In this document: piece by piece, positions 1 to 6,773 of the stretch
Layout of the letters: each line of letters starts with the position of its first letter
How positions within the stretch are numbered: position 1 is the stretch's first letter
Position numbers and translations under genes: made by a program
Source of the DNA: Hungatella sp. UBA3402
GTDB lineage: Bacteria; Bacillota; Clostridia; Lachnospirales; Lachnospiraceae
Assembly (NCBI GenBank): GCA_002358555.1
Contig: DEPC01000040.1
Coordinates: 1 to 7,054, forward strand
Direction of reading: 5' to 3'
DNA length: 7,054 nucleotides
Notes under the pieces: model-generated
Databases searched by the model: none
The model's input: only the letters and a program-made list of their open reading frames with translations
Told to the model about the DNA's origin: nothing

Positions 1-124
1 GCATAGAACCTTTGGCTAGAGTTCCATCAGTATAAGCTAGTTTCCAGCCAGTTTCTTCCTGTATCCAATGAGAATATCCCTTACTCTGCCCTGTAATAAT
101 TCCTGTAAGAGAATGTATGTAGCC
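1..124 (-). other. Start of C-terminal cell-wall-binding repeat region of the surface protein
   Basis: Residues 1094 onward (GYIHSLTG, HWIQEETGWK, AYTDGTLAKGS) have the Trp/Tyr/Gly spacing that commonly opens the wall-binding repeat tail of clostridial surface proteins (CW_binding / choline-binding family style). Only the first unit is in the window. A complete tail would be expected to carry more GW..Y/F..G repeats to the left of position 1. Non-covalent attachment to wall polymers is inferred from the family, not shown here. Confidence 0.6.
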
Positions 125-3100
125 TTTCTTAGAATCCTGGGTTATCTGTGTGCCGCCAGCCATTGTATTATCTATTTTTGCATTAGTTGTGGTAGTTTGG
201 CTGCTTTTACTTCCCCTGTTACTTTTTCTCCCAGCAGAATTGACTGTAACTACATAGTTTTGGGCTGCACGTTTTAAAGTGTTAGAATCCTTAGTACGGA
301 ATTCAATTCCTAAGGTACGAGTTCCAGTCTTCCCAGAATCTTTCAATGTTTGGCTCTTGATAGTAATTCTGGTACTTCCTGATTCAGAGGTATAATCCTC
401 ACCCTCTTTCAACTTCTTACCATCAAGAAATACATCAACAAACTCGTCATAGATACCTTCTGAGACTAATATCTGATCGCCTATTGTGTTGGATGTAATA
501 TTGGGAATACGCTGGGTCAAATCATATCCTTGATCTGTAGCAGCATCAACATTTTCATCTGTATTCTCAATGACTGTCAATGTAAATGTTTTTTCACTCC
601 CCGCAAATTCTCTGTAACTGTTTTCCATCTCTACAGTAAATGTAAATTCTCCGGTTTCAGTAGGAATTCCATACAATTCACCATTAGGCTTAACTTCCAT
701 TCCAGTTGGAAGCATACCATCTGCAACTTCATAAGTTACCTTATTCCAACTATACTTATTATTGTTTTGAATCATTGTACCATAAGGTACATATTTGACT
801 GCATTGGGAACTTCTTCTGTAGTAATGGTAGGATTACCCATAATACCAGTTAAAGTCAGCACCATCAAGGCGGTATCACCAGACTTAATCGTCAATTTAC
901 CGGATACATTCGTTTTGTCTTTTGTATTCCCTTTAGGCTTTATACGAATCTTAGCCATATTTGGCAGTTCACCATAATGTGCTATTCCATCTACCGGTGA
1001 TAATCCTCCTAATTCATTAATCGCGTTAAATCCTTCTAAAGCACGGTTTCCATTTAAAGTCCAATAACGGTCTAGCTCTACAGTTTCTGACTCAATTTCT
1101 ATAGATAGATTATCTATGGGACTTGTTCCTATATTCATAAGCAAAATATCATGTATATTATCATGGTATCCATCCAAAAGTATTTCACGTTTAGAATATA
1201 TCACTTTATCTTTTTCTTGACTATCAGCCTCTTTATCTGCTAAGCTGTTAATATAAAGTTTTCCTGCCCCTTCAGTTTCTTTTACTATCTGTAACCAGTA
1301 ATTTCTCTGGTTTTCCTTATCTTCTGAAGAAGCGGTATACTGCACAGGACCTTTAGAGAAATCATGAATACTCTGTCCACTAACTTCTGGAGAATTACTG
1401 TTATTCACATACAATGATAAACCTTTCATCGTTTCAAACATAGGGGCTAGTTGTTTTAAATCCACATCTTTATCTACTAAAATTGTCAGGTAGTTATATT
1501 CGGCATAGGAATCCTCTCTGCTTGCTGCTACATAACATTCAACTCTATTCCCACTATTATCTTGAAGTCCATAAAAAGAAACTGCTGTGCCACTATCTAA
1601 ACTTGGAGTCCATCCTTCTGTCTTAATACAATATTGATAAACTTCCTGTTCCTCTACTCCATCTTGTCCTACAAAAATTGTGAAATATACTCCATTACTG
1701 AAATCTGCCTTATATCCTCCATGTTTATAATCATTATTAAACAATGAAGATTTTATATCTTTTGCACCTGCTTTTATTGCCTGCTGTATTGTGGAGTACT
1801 GTCCCACATAGGCAGCAGTTACATAAAGAGAATTTTCAATACCTGCTTTGGAATAATCAAAAACTGCATAATATTCTCTATTAGCAGTATATCCTTCTTC
1901 TAATGTATAAGTACGAATCCGGCAGCCATTGTTGTCCACAACACTAGAAGAACGATCTGTTACCATCGTCCAATAATAATCTTCTGGTTTATCATCAGGC
2001 TTATCATATAAGATAGTGGAAATATAATTACCTACTGATGACAAGTATATTCTGAAAGGTAGACAGCCAGTAACTTTCCCTTCAGAATTATAAGTTACCA
2101 TAGTAATCCATGGCATATCTTTCTGAAATTTCCATCCAGCATCCGTTTGAGTCATATCCTTGGTAAATATTTGTTCTGTAATGTCTGTTCCCTCTGCCTC
2201 TGCTTTTTCTGAGTCTTTATATATTCCTTGATAAAACTTTACCCCTGTAAACTTAGATTCCTGAAAAACAGAAGTATTTGCTTTCAATCCAATATATGCG
2301 GTTTCCCCTTTTTCTAACTCTTCTCCTGAAACATAGACTCTCATTGTTCGGTTAAGGCTATCAAACTCTTGGTCATAGCCATCACTATCATCATATCTAC
2401 TATAGTAATTTGTGTCTTTTTCATCCAAAATTTGAATCTCCGTGCGTCTTCCTTCATCGTCTTGTTTATAAATCACTGGTGTAAGCCATTTGCTGGAATT
2501 TGTCACATTTAAGCTAACAATATAACGAATATTTTCTTCCGCTAACTGATCATCTTCTCCTACAATTATCTGCCAATAGGACTCTGCACCAAAGTTCTCA
2601 TCATAGTAGTATTTAGATGTAGAACGGCTTAAATCTACTACAGACCCTTTTGAACTGATTTGGTAATCATCACCAAATGAACCATAGGCCCACATTATTT
2701 TATCTGTGTCCTTCAGTTCTACTTTACCTGTGAATATTTTATCAATAGAAACCATTGTCAATTCTGCTGGTGTATATCCAGATAGGTCTATATTCCACAA
2801 ATACTCCTCTTTTAAAGGTAGAAGCGAACTGGCTACAGCTCCATCTCCATCTGTAAATTCCTTTCTTTCTGGATATACTACTATGATATCTCCTGCCACA
2901 TTAAGGCTCATCTGTGTTATAACTGTATCATCAAAATAGGCAGATATATAAAAAGTATGTCCTCTAATTACTATACTGTCATCAGGATTTTTAAACCACT
3001 GATTTGTTGTTTTTCCCTTATAAGTAAACTGAATCTCATAGGGAAAACAGGGATTTTCTTCTGGGATGTTGATAGTATAGCTTCCATCCTCTTCAAAATA

Positions 3101-3403
3101 GGCATCACCAAGTTCATTTTTCCAATCTTCCTTGCTCACTACAGTGACTATATTACTTCCTGTATTGAATTTTACTTCATCGTTTGCAGATTTAGCTGCA
3201 TTGTTTGGAGTTCTTAAAGATTTTTTGTCAATTGCTTCAGAAATTTTTTTCTCAGAATCTTTTTTCAGTTCCTCCTTTTCTAACTGTTTCTCTTTTACAG
3301 CATCGATATCTTGTAATCCGATATTTGCTGCCATAACTGGTTGGGTTGGCATCAAAAGCAGCACTGCCAAAAACGCTCCTACCCCTTGTTTGATGGATTT
3401 CAT
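1..3403 (-). CDS. Secreted modular surface protein with Ig-like domains and start of C-terminal cell-wall-binding repeats (3' end cut by window)
   Basis: The frame is open without a stop from the ATG at 3403-3401 to the window edge, giving 1134 visible residues; the C-terminus is missing. Residues 1-25 are a clear Sec signal peptide: MKSIKQ, a hydrophobic core GAFLAVLLLM, and a probable cut after VMA. Residues 30-75 are a charged Lys/Glu-rich linker. Residues 76-850 are beta-rich. They include three segments opening with YWxxxV (residues 276, 477, 702) and two similar stretches near 385-413 and 527-555. Residues 740-855 resemble an Ig-like sandwich. Residues 864-945 match the putative Ig (He_PIG) pattern, with LPTGMEVKPNGELYGIPT and GEFTFTVEMENS. 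Residues 950-1055 look like an X2-type beta domain (VDVFLDGKKLKEGEDYTSES). A Ser/Thr/Gly-rich linker leads to GWKLAYTDGTLAKGS, the typical opening of glucan/choline-type wall-binding repeats. It starts one base after the kinase stop, so co-expression is very likely. The role is unknown; adhesin or kinase partner is inference. Confidence 0.9.
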   Translation of the reverse strand, partial: MKSIKQGVGAFLAVLLLMPTQPVMAANIGLQDIDAVKEKQLEKEELKKDSEKKISEAIDKKSLRTPNNAAKSANDEVKFNTGSNIVTVVSKEDWKNELGDAYFEEDGSYTINIPEENPCFPYEIQFTYKGKTTNQWFKNPDDSIVIRGHTFYISAYFDDTVITQMSLNVAGDIIVVYPERKEFTDGDGAVASSLLPLKEEYLWNIDLSGYTPAELTMVSIDKIFTGKVELKDTDKIMWAYGSFGDDYQISSKGSVVDLSRSTSKYYYDENFGAESYWQIIVGEDDQLAEENIRYIVSLNVTNSSKWLTPVIYKQDDEGRRTEIQILDEKDTNYYSRYDDSDGYDQEFDSLNRTMRVYVSGEELEKGETAYIGLKANTSVFQESKFTGVKFYQGIYKDSEKAEAEGTDITEQIFTKDMTQTDAGWKFQKDMPWITMVTYNSEGKVTGCLPFRIYLSSVGNYISTILYDKPDDKPEDYYWTMVTDRSSSVVDNNGCRIRTYTLEEGYTANREYYAVFDYSKAGIENSLYVTAAYVGQYSTIQQAIKAGAKDIKSSLFNNDYKHGGYKADFSNGVYFTIFVGQDGVEEQEVYQYCIKTEGWTPSLDSGTAVSFYGLQDNSGNRVECYVAASREDSYAEYNYLTILVDKDVDLKQLAPMFETMKGLSLYVNNSNSPEVSGQSIHDFSKGPVQYTASSEDKENQRNYWLQIVKETEGAGKLYINSLADKEADSQEKDKVIYSKREILLDGYHDNIHDILLMNIGTSPIDNLSIEIESETVELDRYWTLNGNRALEGFNAINELGGLSPVDGIAHYGELPNMAKIRIKPKGNTKDKTNVSGKLTIKSGDTALMVLTLTGIMGNPTITTEEVPNAVKYVPYGTMIQNNNKYSWNKVTYEVADGMLPTGMEVKPNGELYGIPTETGEFTFTVEMENSYREFAGSEKTFTLTVIENTDENVDAATDQGYDLTQRIPNITSNTIGDQILVSEGIYDEFVDVFLDGKKLKEGEDYTSESGSTRITIKSQTLKDSGKTGTRTLGIEFRTKDSNTLKRAAQNYVVTVNSAGRKSNRGSKSSQTTTTNAKIDNTMAGGTQITQDSKKGYIHSLTGIITGQSKGYSHWIQEETGWKLAYTDGTLAKGSM
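3329..3403 (-). other. Sec signal peptide coding region of the surface protein
   Basis: The first 25 codons encode a positively charged start (two Lys in the first five residues), a hydrophobic core rich in Leu, Val and Ala, then PTQPVMA followed by Ala-Asn. The small residues fit signal peptidase I cleavage after Ala25 (or Ala26). There is no lipobox cysteine, so it is not a lipoprotein. This is also the main support for the chosen start codon. Confidence 0.85.
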
Positions 3404-3404
3404 A

Positions 3405-6400
3405 TTATCCTTTTTCTCCCTTCTCATTTTGTAAATATGCCTCTCCAAGTGCTATCAGCTCCTGGAGGGAATACAAGCGGCATTGCCGCAGATTCCCAGA
3501 ACCATAATCAAATATGAAAGTTTCATCTGAGACATCGCATAATCCTGGAAGACGGGCTAAAGTTTGAAGTCTGCTATCCAGCAAAAGACCATATCTCTCT
3601 TGACCATATTTCTCCCCTGCTGCACTAACATATTCTGTTACAATATATTCTCCTACTTGGGTCACGTAAGTAAGATAAGCATCTTCTTCAAGTACAGCAA
3701 CTTTTTGATTCGATTGAAGGTCATAGACCTCCGGTGAACCGTGGAGGGAAGAAACAATTTTGTATTGATTCGTATAAAATTCTTCATACAAATCCTTATC
3801 CGGCGCTTCTCCTTTTATTTCTGATATCACTGAACCGTCTGATGCACTATAACACCGAATAGTCCCATCATACCAAATTACCTCAAGCCAAGAGCCGTCT
3901 TCTGTTTTCCTAAATTGTTGGTCATAGATGGATTCTGGTTCAGGCAATTCCACTTTAATCAGAGGAATTCCTTCCTTATTATATATACAAAAATTTTCAT
4001 ATCCAAAAAGCATCGTAGTTGTTCCATCTTGGCTGATACGAGCTTCGTCATGGATATAACGGGAATCATAAAAAGCAATTTGTGTATCTTCATGGCTTTC
4101 TCTTTTTAAAAAACGCACAGATGATTCATTGCGGTTGGAAACTACGGCATATTTTCCAGCCATAGCAACAAAATTGCAGGGCTCCTTGCACAGTTCAGAC
4201 GAAAGCAAGTTTGCCCCGCTGTCATAGAAAGAAAATTTTTTATCATCTGTTGCGACGATAACATAACCATCTCCAATAGAGAAACCAGTAATATTTACAT
4301 CATTTGTATAAGCCAATTCCATCTGTTCTAATGTATCTGGATCAAGACTGACTAACAAATTTTTGTTGGTAAGATAAATATTCTGTTCATCAGTTTTGAG
4401 GAAAAACTGATCTCTAGATTCTACTACCCCGACATAAACTCCTTCTTCGGTATTTACTAGACCAAATAAGGATTCATCATTTTTATCTGCTGCAAATGCA
4501 AAATATTTTCCACAAAATCCACCTTCAAAATGTCCATAAGCAGTTTCTTCATAGATAATCATATCTTCATCTGAATTTTCCAAATCAAAAATACGGAGGG
4601 CACCTCCTGAAAAACTTACAGCAAGAAGACTTCCATTTTGATTTAAAGAAAAAATTCTATTATGGGGATTTGCGAAGATATCATTAACAGCTACCTGCAT
4701 TTGATTTCCTTTAAAGGAACATTCTCGAATTTTTTCTCCATTTGATATTCGATATATGATTGCGTAATCTTCATTCCGATTTACTGCAGCCATAACAGTT
4801 TTATCCCCAGAAATTGCTAGGGTTGTAGCTTCTTCACCTGTCCATAAAACTTTTTGCATATTCAAATCATAAGCTGTCACGCCTTGAACTCCAGCATAAA
4901 CAATCTTATTTTCATCTATAAATATCGCATCTGACAATGCGGAATTCTGTGCATCTAACTGTGCTACTCTTTCGCCGCTTTCCATATCAAATACTACAAC
5001 TTCATTTTGACAAACTGCCGCACAATAGGTACCTTCTGGTGACATTGTTATAGTAAAAGGTGCTGAAGAAAGTTCTATGGTATCTATGGTTTTAAAGCCA
5101 TCTGATAAATCATAAACTCCCAAGGCATCTGTCAATGCCTTTTGAGCCTGTGCTGTAACAGGTGCATCCAAAAAGCTTTTTCCTGCAGGGATTGCCTGTA
5201 ATGCCAGTTTAATCGCATCAGATACATCTCCTTGTGCAAGATGGTTGGAAGAATATTCTGCCAAAGCCAAAGATTCTTGGATTTGCTCTAGCTGTTTTAT
5301 CCCTGCAAATGTAGTGACTCCACCAGACAAAAATATTACAGATAACAAAACTGCTGAAATAACCATTCTTCTTTTATGGTGGATTATTCTGATATCCCGT
5401 CTATGAAGCTCCTTAAATGCAGTAAGCATCTCCTGGGCTGATTGATAACGCATATCTGGATTAAAAGCCATTGCTTTTTGTATAATCTCTGATACTGCCG
5501 CACTACATACCTCAGTTCCTAGAGGTTTCACCTCCAATGCAGACTGAGCAGGACGCTGCCCTGATAAAAGATGATAAAGCGTCGCACCAAGGCTATAAAT
5601 GTCAGAACGTACATCAAGCATAACTCCTTGCCTGCTGCTGGTACTGCTAAAGTTGCCAGCAGATAGTGGACATTTGCCCAAATCTTGTGAATGACCAATC
5701 TGTTCTGCTGAATTAGACAAATTTCTATTTCCAATAGTTTGCGTTTCTGTCTTTCCTTGTGTCTCTGTTTGCTGTGGAAAATATGATATTTCTATGGTTT
5801 CTCTTTCCCCAGAAACCCCAGATAATTCTAGAGTCTCTGTTCTATTTGGAAAGTTTGTCATATCCATAGCTTCTTCTGTATCATCTATAGTCACTGATGT
5901 CTGTGTTATTTCTGTAATTTCACAATCTGGTAACTCTTTTTTTTCACCCTCTTTCATAGAATCCTGTGATGATATTTCTTTTAAAGGCTGTTTAGCAATA
6001 ATAGATTTTTTCTCGTTAGTATACTCAATTCCATAATGCTCAGGGGAAGCATATCCTCGGCTGAACGCTTTTACGGCTCCATTTTCTCCAAGAGCAAGAG
6101 CAATGTTATAGTCAATAAGGCATATATTTCCGTCTGGGCGGAGCATAATATTTGCTGGCTTGATATCTCCATGGATAATCCCATAAGGTGGACGAGTGTG
6201 GAGATAATTTAATGCTTCAAGAAGTTCGCAGGCCCACTGGATTATCTGTGACTGTTTTATTTTCTGACTTCTTTTTAAAACTTGGTCCAGACTTTCTCCT
6301 TCAATATAAGCCATGATGGTATAAAACACGCCATCTTCCTCGACAAAATCATATACCTGTGGAATATAAGTGTGACTTAAATTTTTTAACATATCGACTT

Positions 6401-6560
6401 CTCGTCGCAAAAGCTCCATCTTTGTATTTAAACTTCTCTTATCTGCTTTAAGAACTATCTTTTCATTCAGACGCAGATGTCGCCCTAAATATACAATTCC
6501 GCCGCCTCCGGCTCCTATCTGATTCTGTATCTCATAGATATCTGCTATTATCTTGGGCAT
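3405..6560 (-). CDS. Transmembrane Ser/Thr protein kinase with extracellular beta-propeller (WD40-like) region
   Basis: The protein has 1051 residues. The kinase domain spans about 8-388: glycine loop GAGGGG (16-21), ATP-binding Lys38 in IVLKADK, helix-C Glu54, catalytic loop HGDIKPAN (Asp132, Lys134, Asn137), metal-binding Asp150 in LIDYN, SPE (172-174), then DVRSDIYSLG (316-325) and a final Arg371 in MRYQSA. All catalytic residues are present, but HRD is HGD and DFG is DYN. An insertion of roughly 130 residues separates SPE from the helix-F motif. A basic stretch (RRDIRIIHHKRR) precedes one membrane helix at about 399-420, which places the C-terminus outside by the positive-inside rule. Residues 430-490 form a helical linker (DAIKLALQAIP, QKALTDALGVYD) like that preceding propellers in NTPase-WD40 proteins. 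Residues 495-1030 hold about 12-13 blade-like beta repeats. There are no PASTA domains. Presumably it phosphorylates cytoplasmic targets in response to an outside signal (inference). The start is fixed by a strong Shine-Dalgarno site and by the glycine loop close behind. Confidence 0.93.
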   Translation of the reverse strand: MPKIIADIYEIQNQIGAGGGGIVYLGRHLRLNEKIVLKADKRSLNTKMELLRREVDMLKNLSHTYIPQVYDFVEEDGVFYTIMAYIEGESLDQVLKRSQKIKQSQIIQWACELLEALNYLHTRPPYGIIHGDIKPANIMLRPDGNICLIDYNIALALGENGAVKAFSRGYASPEHYGIEYTNEKKSIIAKQPLKEISSQDSMKEGEKKELPDCEITEITQTSVTIDDTEEAMDMTNFPNRTETLELSGVSGERETIEISYFPQQTETQGKTETQTIGNRNLSNSAEQIGHSQDLGKCPLSAGNFSSTSSRQGVMLDVRSDIYSLGATLYHLLSGQRPAQSALEVKPLGTEVCSAAVSEIIQKAMAFNPDMRYQSAQEMLTAFKELHRRDIRIIHHKRRMVISAVLLSVIFLSGGVTTFAGIKQLEQIQESLALAEYSSNHLAQGDVSDAIKLALQAIPAGKSFLDAPVTAQAQKALTDALGVYDLSDGFKTIDTIELSSAPFTITMSPEGTYCAAVCQNEVVVFDMESGERVAQLDAQNSALSDAIFIDENKIVYAGVQGVTAYDLNMQKVLWTGEEATTLAISGDKTVMAAVNRNEDYAIIYRISNGEKIRECSFKGNQMQVAVNDIFANPHNRIFSLNQNGSLLAVSFSGGALRIFDLENSDEDMIIYEETAYGHFEGGFCGKYFAFAADKNDESLFGLVNTEEGVYVGVVESRDQFFLKTDEQNIYLTNKNLLVSLDPDTLEQMELAYTNDVNITGFSIGDGYVIVATDDKKFSFYDSGANLLSSELCKEPCNFVAMAGKYAVVSNRNESSVRFLKRESHEDTQIAFYDSRYIHDEARISQDGTTTMLFGYENFCIYNKEGIPLIKVELPEPESIYDQQFRKTEDGSWLEVIWYDGTIRCYSASDGSVISEIKGEAPDKDLYEEFYTNQYKIVSSLHGSPEVYDLQSNQKVAVLEEDAYLTYVTQVGEYIVTEYVSAAGEKYGQERYGLLLDSRLQTLARLPGLCDVSDETFIFDYGSGNLRQCRLYSLQELIALGEAYLQNEKGEKG
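3408..3413 (-). promoter_or_regulatory. Ribosome binding site of the surface protein, inside the kinase 3' end
   Basis: AAAGGA lies four bases before the ATG at 3403 and overlaps the last sense codons of the kinase, with the kinase stop TAA sitting between it and the start. It is weaker and closer than the sites of the two upstream genes. A terminating ribosome would therefore be placed right at this start, which suggests translational coupling. Confidence 0.6.
5619..6023 (-). other. Low-complexity Thr/Ser/Glu-rich insertion inside the kinase domain
   Basis: These bases encode kinase residues 180-314, between the end of the activation segment (SPEHYG) and the helix-F motif DVRSDIYSLG. Kinases normally need only some 10-20 residues here. 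The insertion is hydrophilic, rich in Thr, Ser, Glu and Gln, and probably disordered. It has many Thr next to acidic residues (TQTSVTIDD, RTETLELS, RETIEIS, KTETQ). The frame is uninterrupted on both sides, so this is a true insertion and not a frameshift. A role as an autophosphorylation or FHA-docking segment is inference. Confidence 0.75.
5757..5873 (-). repeat. Two diverged 72-bp-period repeats encoding an FP..TET motif within the kinase insertion
   Basis: Residues 230-244 (5873-5829) and 254-268 (5801-5757) align without gaps at a period of 24 residues: acidic/hydrophobic alternation, then FPNRTET in one and FPQQTET in the other. By hand alignment the DNA matches at about 31 of 45 bases, which fits an old tandem duplication. 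A further TETQ follows at 271-274. Confidence 0.6.
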
Positions 6561-6566
6561 ATCTGC

Positions 6567-6573
6567 CCTCCTT
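6567..6573 (-). promoter_or_regulatory. Strong ribosome binding site of the kinase
   Basis: AAGGAGG lies six bases before the ATG at 6560, in the 21-base gap after the small membrane protein. It is a near-perfect anti-16S match at optimal spacing, so it fixes the kinase start. No promoter-like spacing is seen in this gap. Confidence 0.85.
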
Positions 6574-6581
6574 CTGTAAAT

Positions 6582-6740
6582 TTACTTCCATGGCTTTCCA
6601 TACTCTTGCTCTAATCTTCTTTTAATTATCCGCCCTGTAATGGTAAATATTATAATACATAAAACAGCCAACATTACTGCCCCAGCCATAAACCCAATGC
6701 CACCCCAGAACAACAATTCACTTTTTGATAAATATAGCAT
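6582..6740 (-). CDS. Small single-pass membrane protein (52 residues)
   Basis: An ATG at 6740-6738 opens a 52-codon frame ending in TAA at 6584-6582. A short polar N-terminus (MLYLSKSE) is followed by one long hydrophobic helix at about residues 9-35 (LLFWGGIGFMAGAV, MLAVLCIIIFTI). A basic, polar tail follows (GRIIKRRLEQEYGKPWK). Basic residues after the helix predict the N-terminus outside and the C-terminus in the cytoplasm. The start has an excellent Shine-Dalgarno site six bases away, and the gene sits 33 bases after the prepilin peptidase and 21 bases before the kinase. The reading frame, ribosome site and spacing together make it a real gene despite its size. I do not recognise a named family. 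Its place suggests a small accessory subunit of the pilus machinery or of the kinase, which is inference. Confidence 0.8.
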   Translation of the reverse strand: MLYLSKSELLFWGGIGFMAGAVMLAVLCIIIFTITGRIIKRRLEQEYGKPWK

Positions 6741-6746
6741 TGCCTG

Positions 6747-6753
6747 CTCCTTT
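6747..6753 (-). promoter_or_regulatory. Ribosome binding site of the small membrane protein
   Basis: AAAGGAG ends six bases before the ATG at 6740. It lies in the 33-base gap after the prepilin peptidase stop. Its quality is the main evidence, together with the hydrophobic helix, that the 52-codon frame is translated. Confidence 0.8.
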
Positions 6754-6773
6754 CAAAAAACTCTAATCTGCTT

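Noticed and set aside
68..3434. Several plus-strand open frames of 60-107 codons (for example at 68-277, 530-853, 2706-2939, 2957-3217 and 3132-3434)
   Set aside because: All lie antisense to the continuous minus-strand surface-protein frame, have no convincing ribosome site, and translate to Cys/Phe/Ser-rich sequence typical of complement noise.
5528..5734. Minus-strand 68-codon frame inside the kinase gene
   Set aside because: It lies in another frame over the kinase insertion and helix-F region, where the kinase frame carries recognised motifs (DVRSDIYSLG); it has no independent support.
5619..6023. The kinase insertion as a frameshift or assembly error, or the kinase as a pseudogene
   Set aside because: The same frame carries kinase motifs on both sides of the insertion (SPEHYG before, DVRSDIYSLG after) and there is no internal stop, so it is a genuine in-frame insertion.
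3404..6773. Promoter, terminator or riboswitch between the genes
   Set aside because: The gaps of 1, 21 and 33 bases hold only ribosome binding sites; I see no hairpin followed by a T-run and no -35/-10 pair that stands out.
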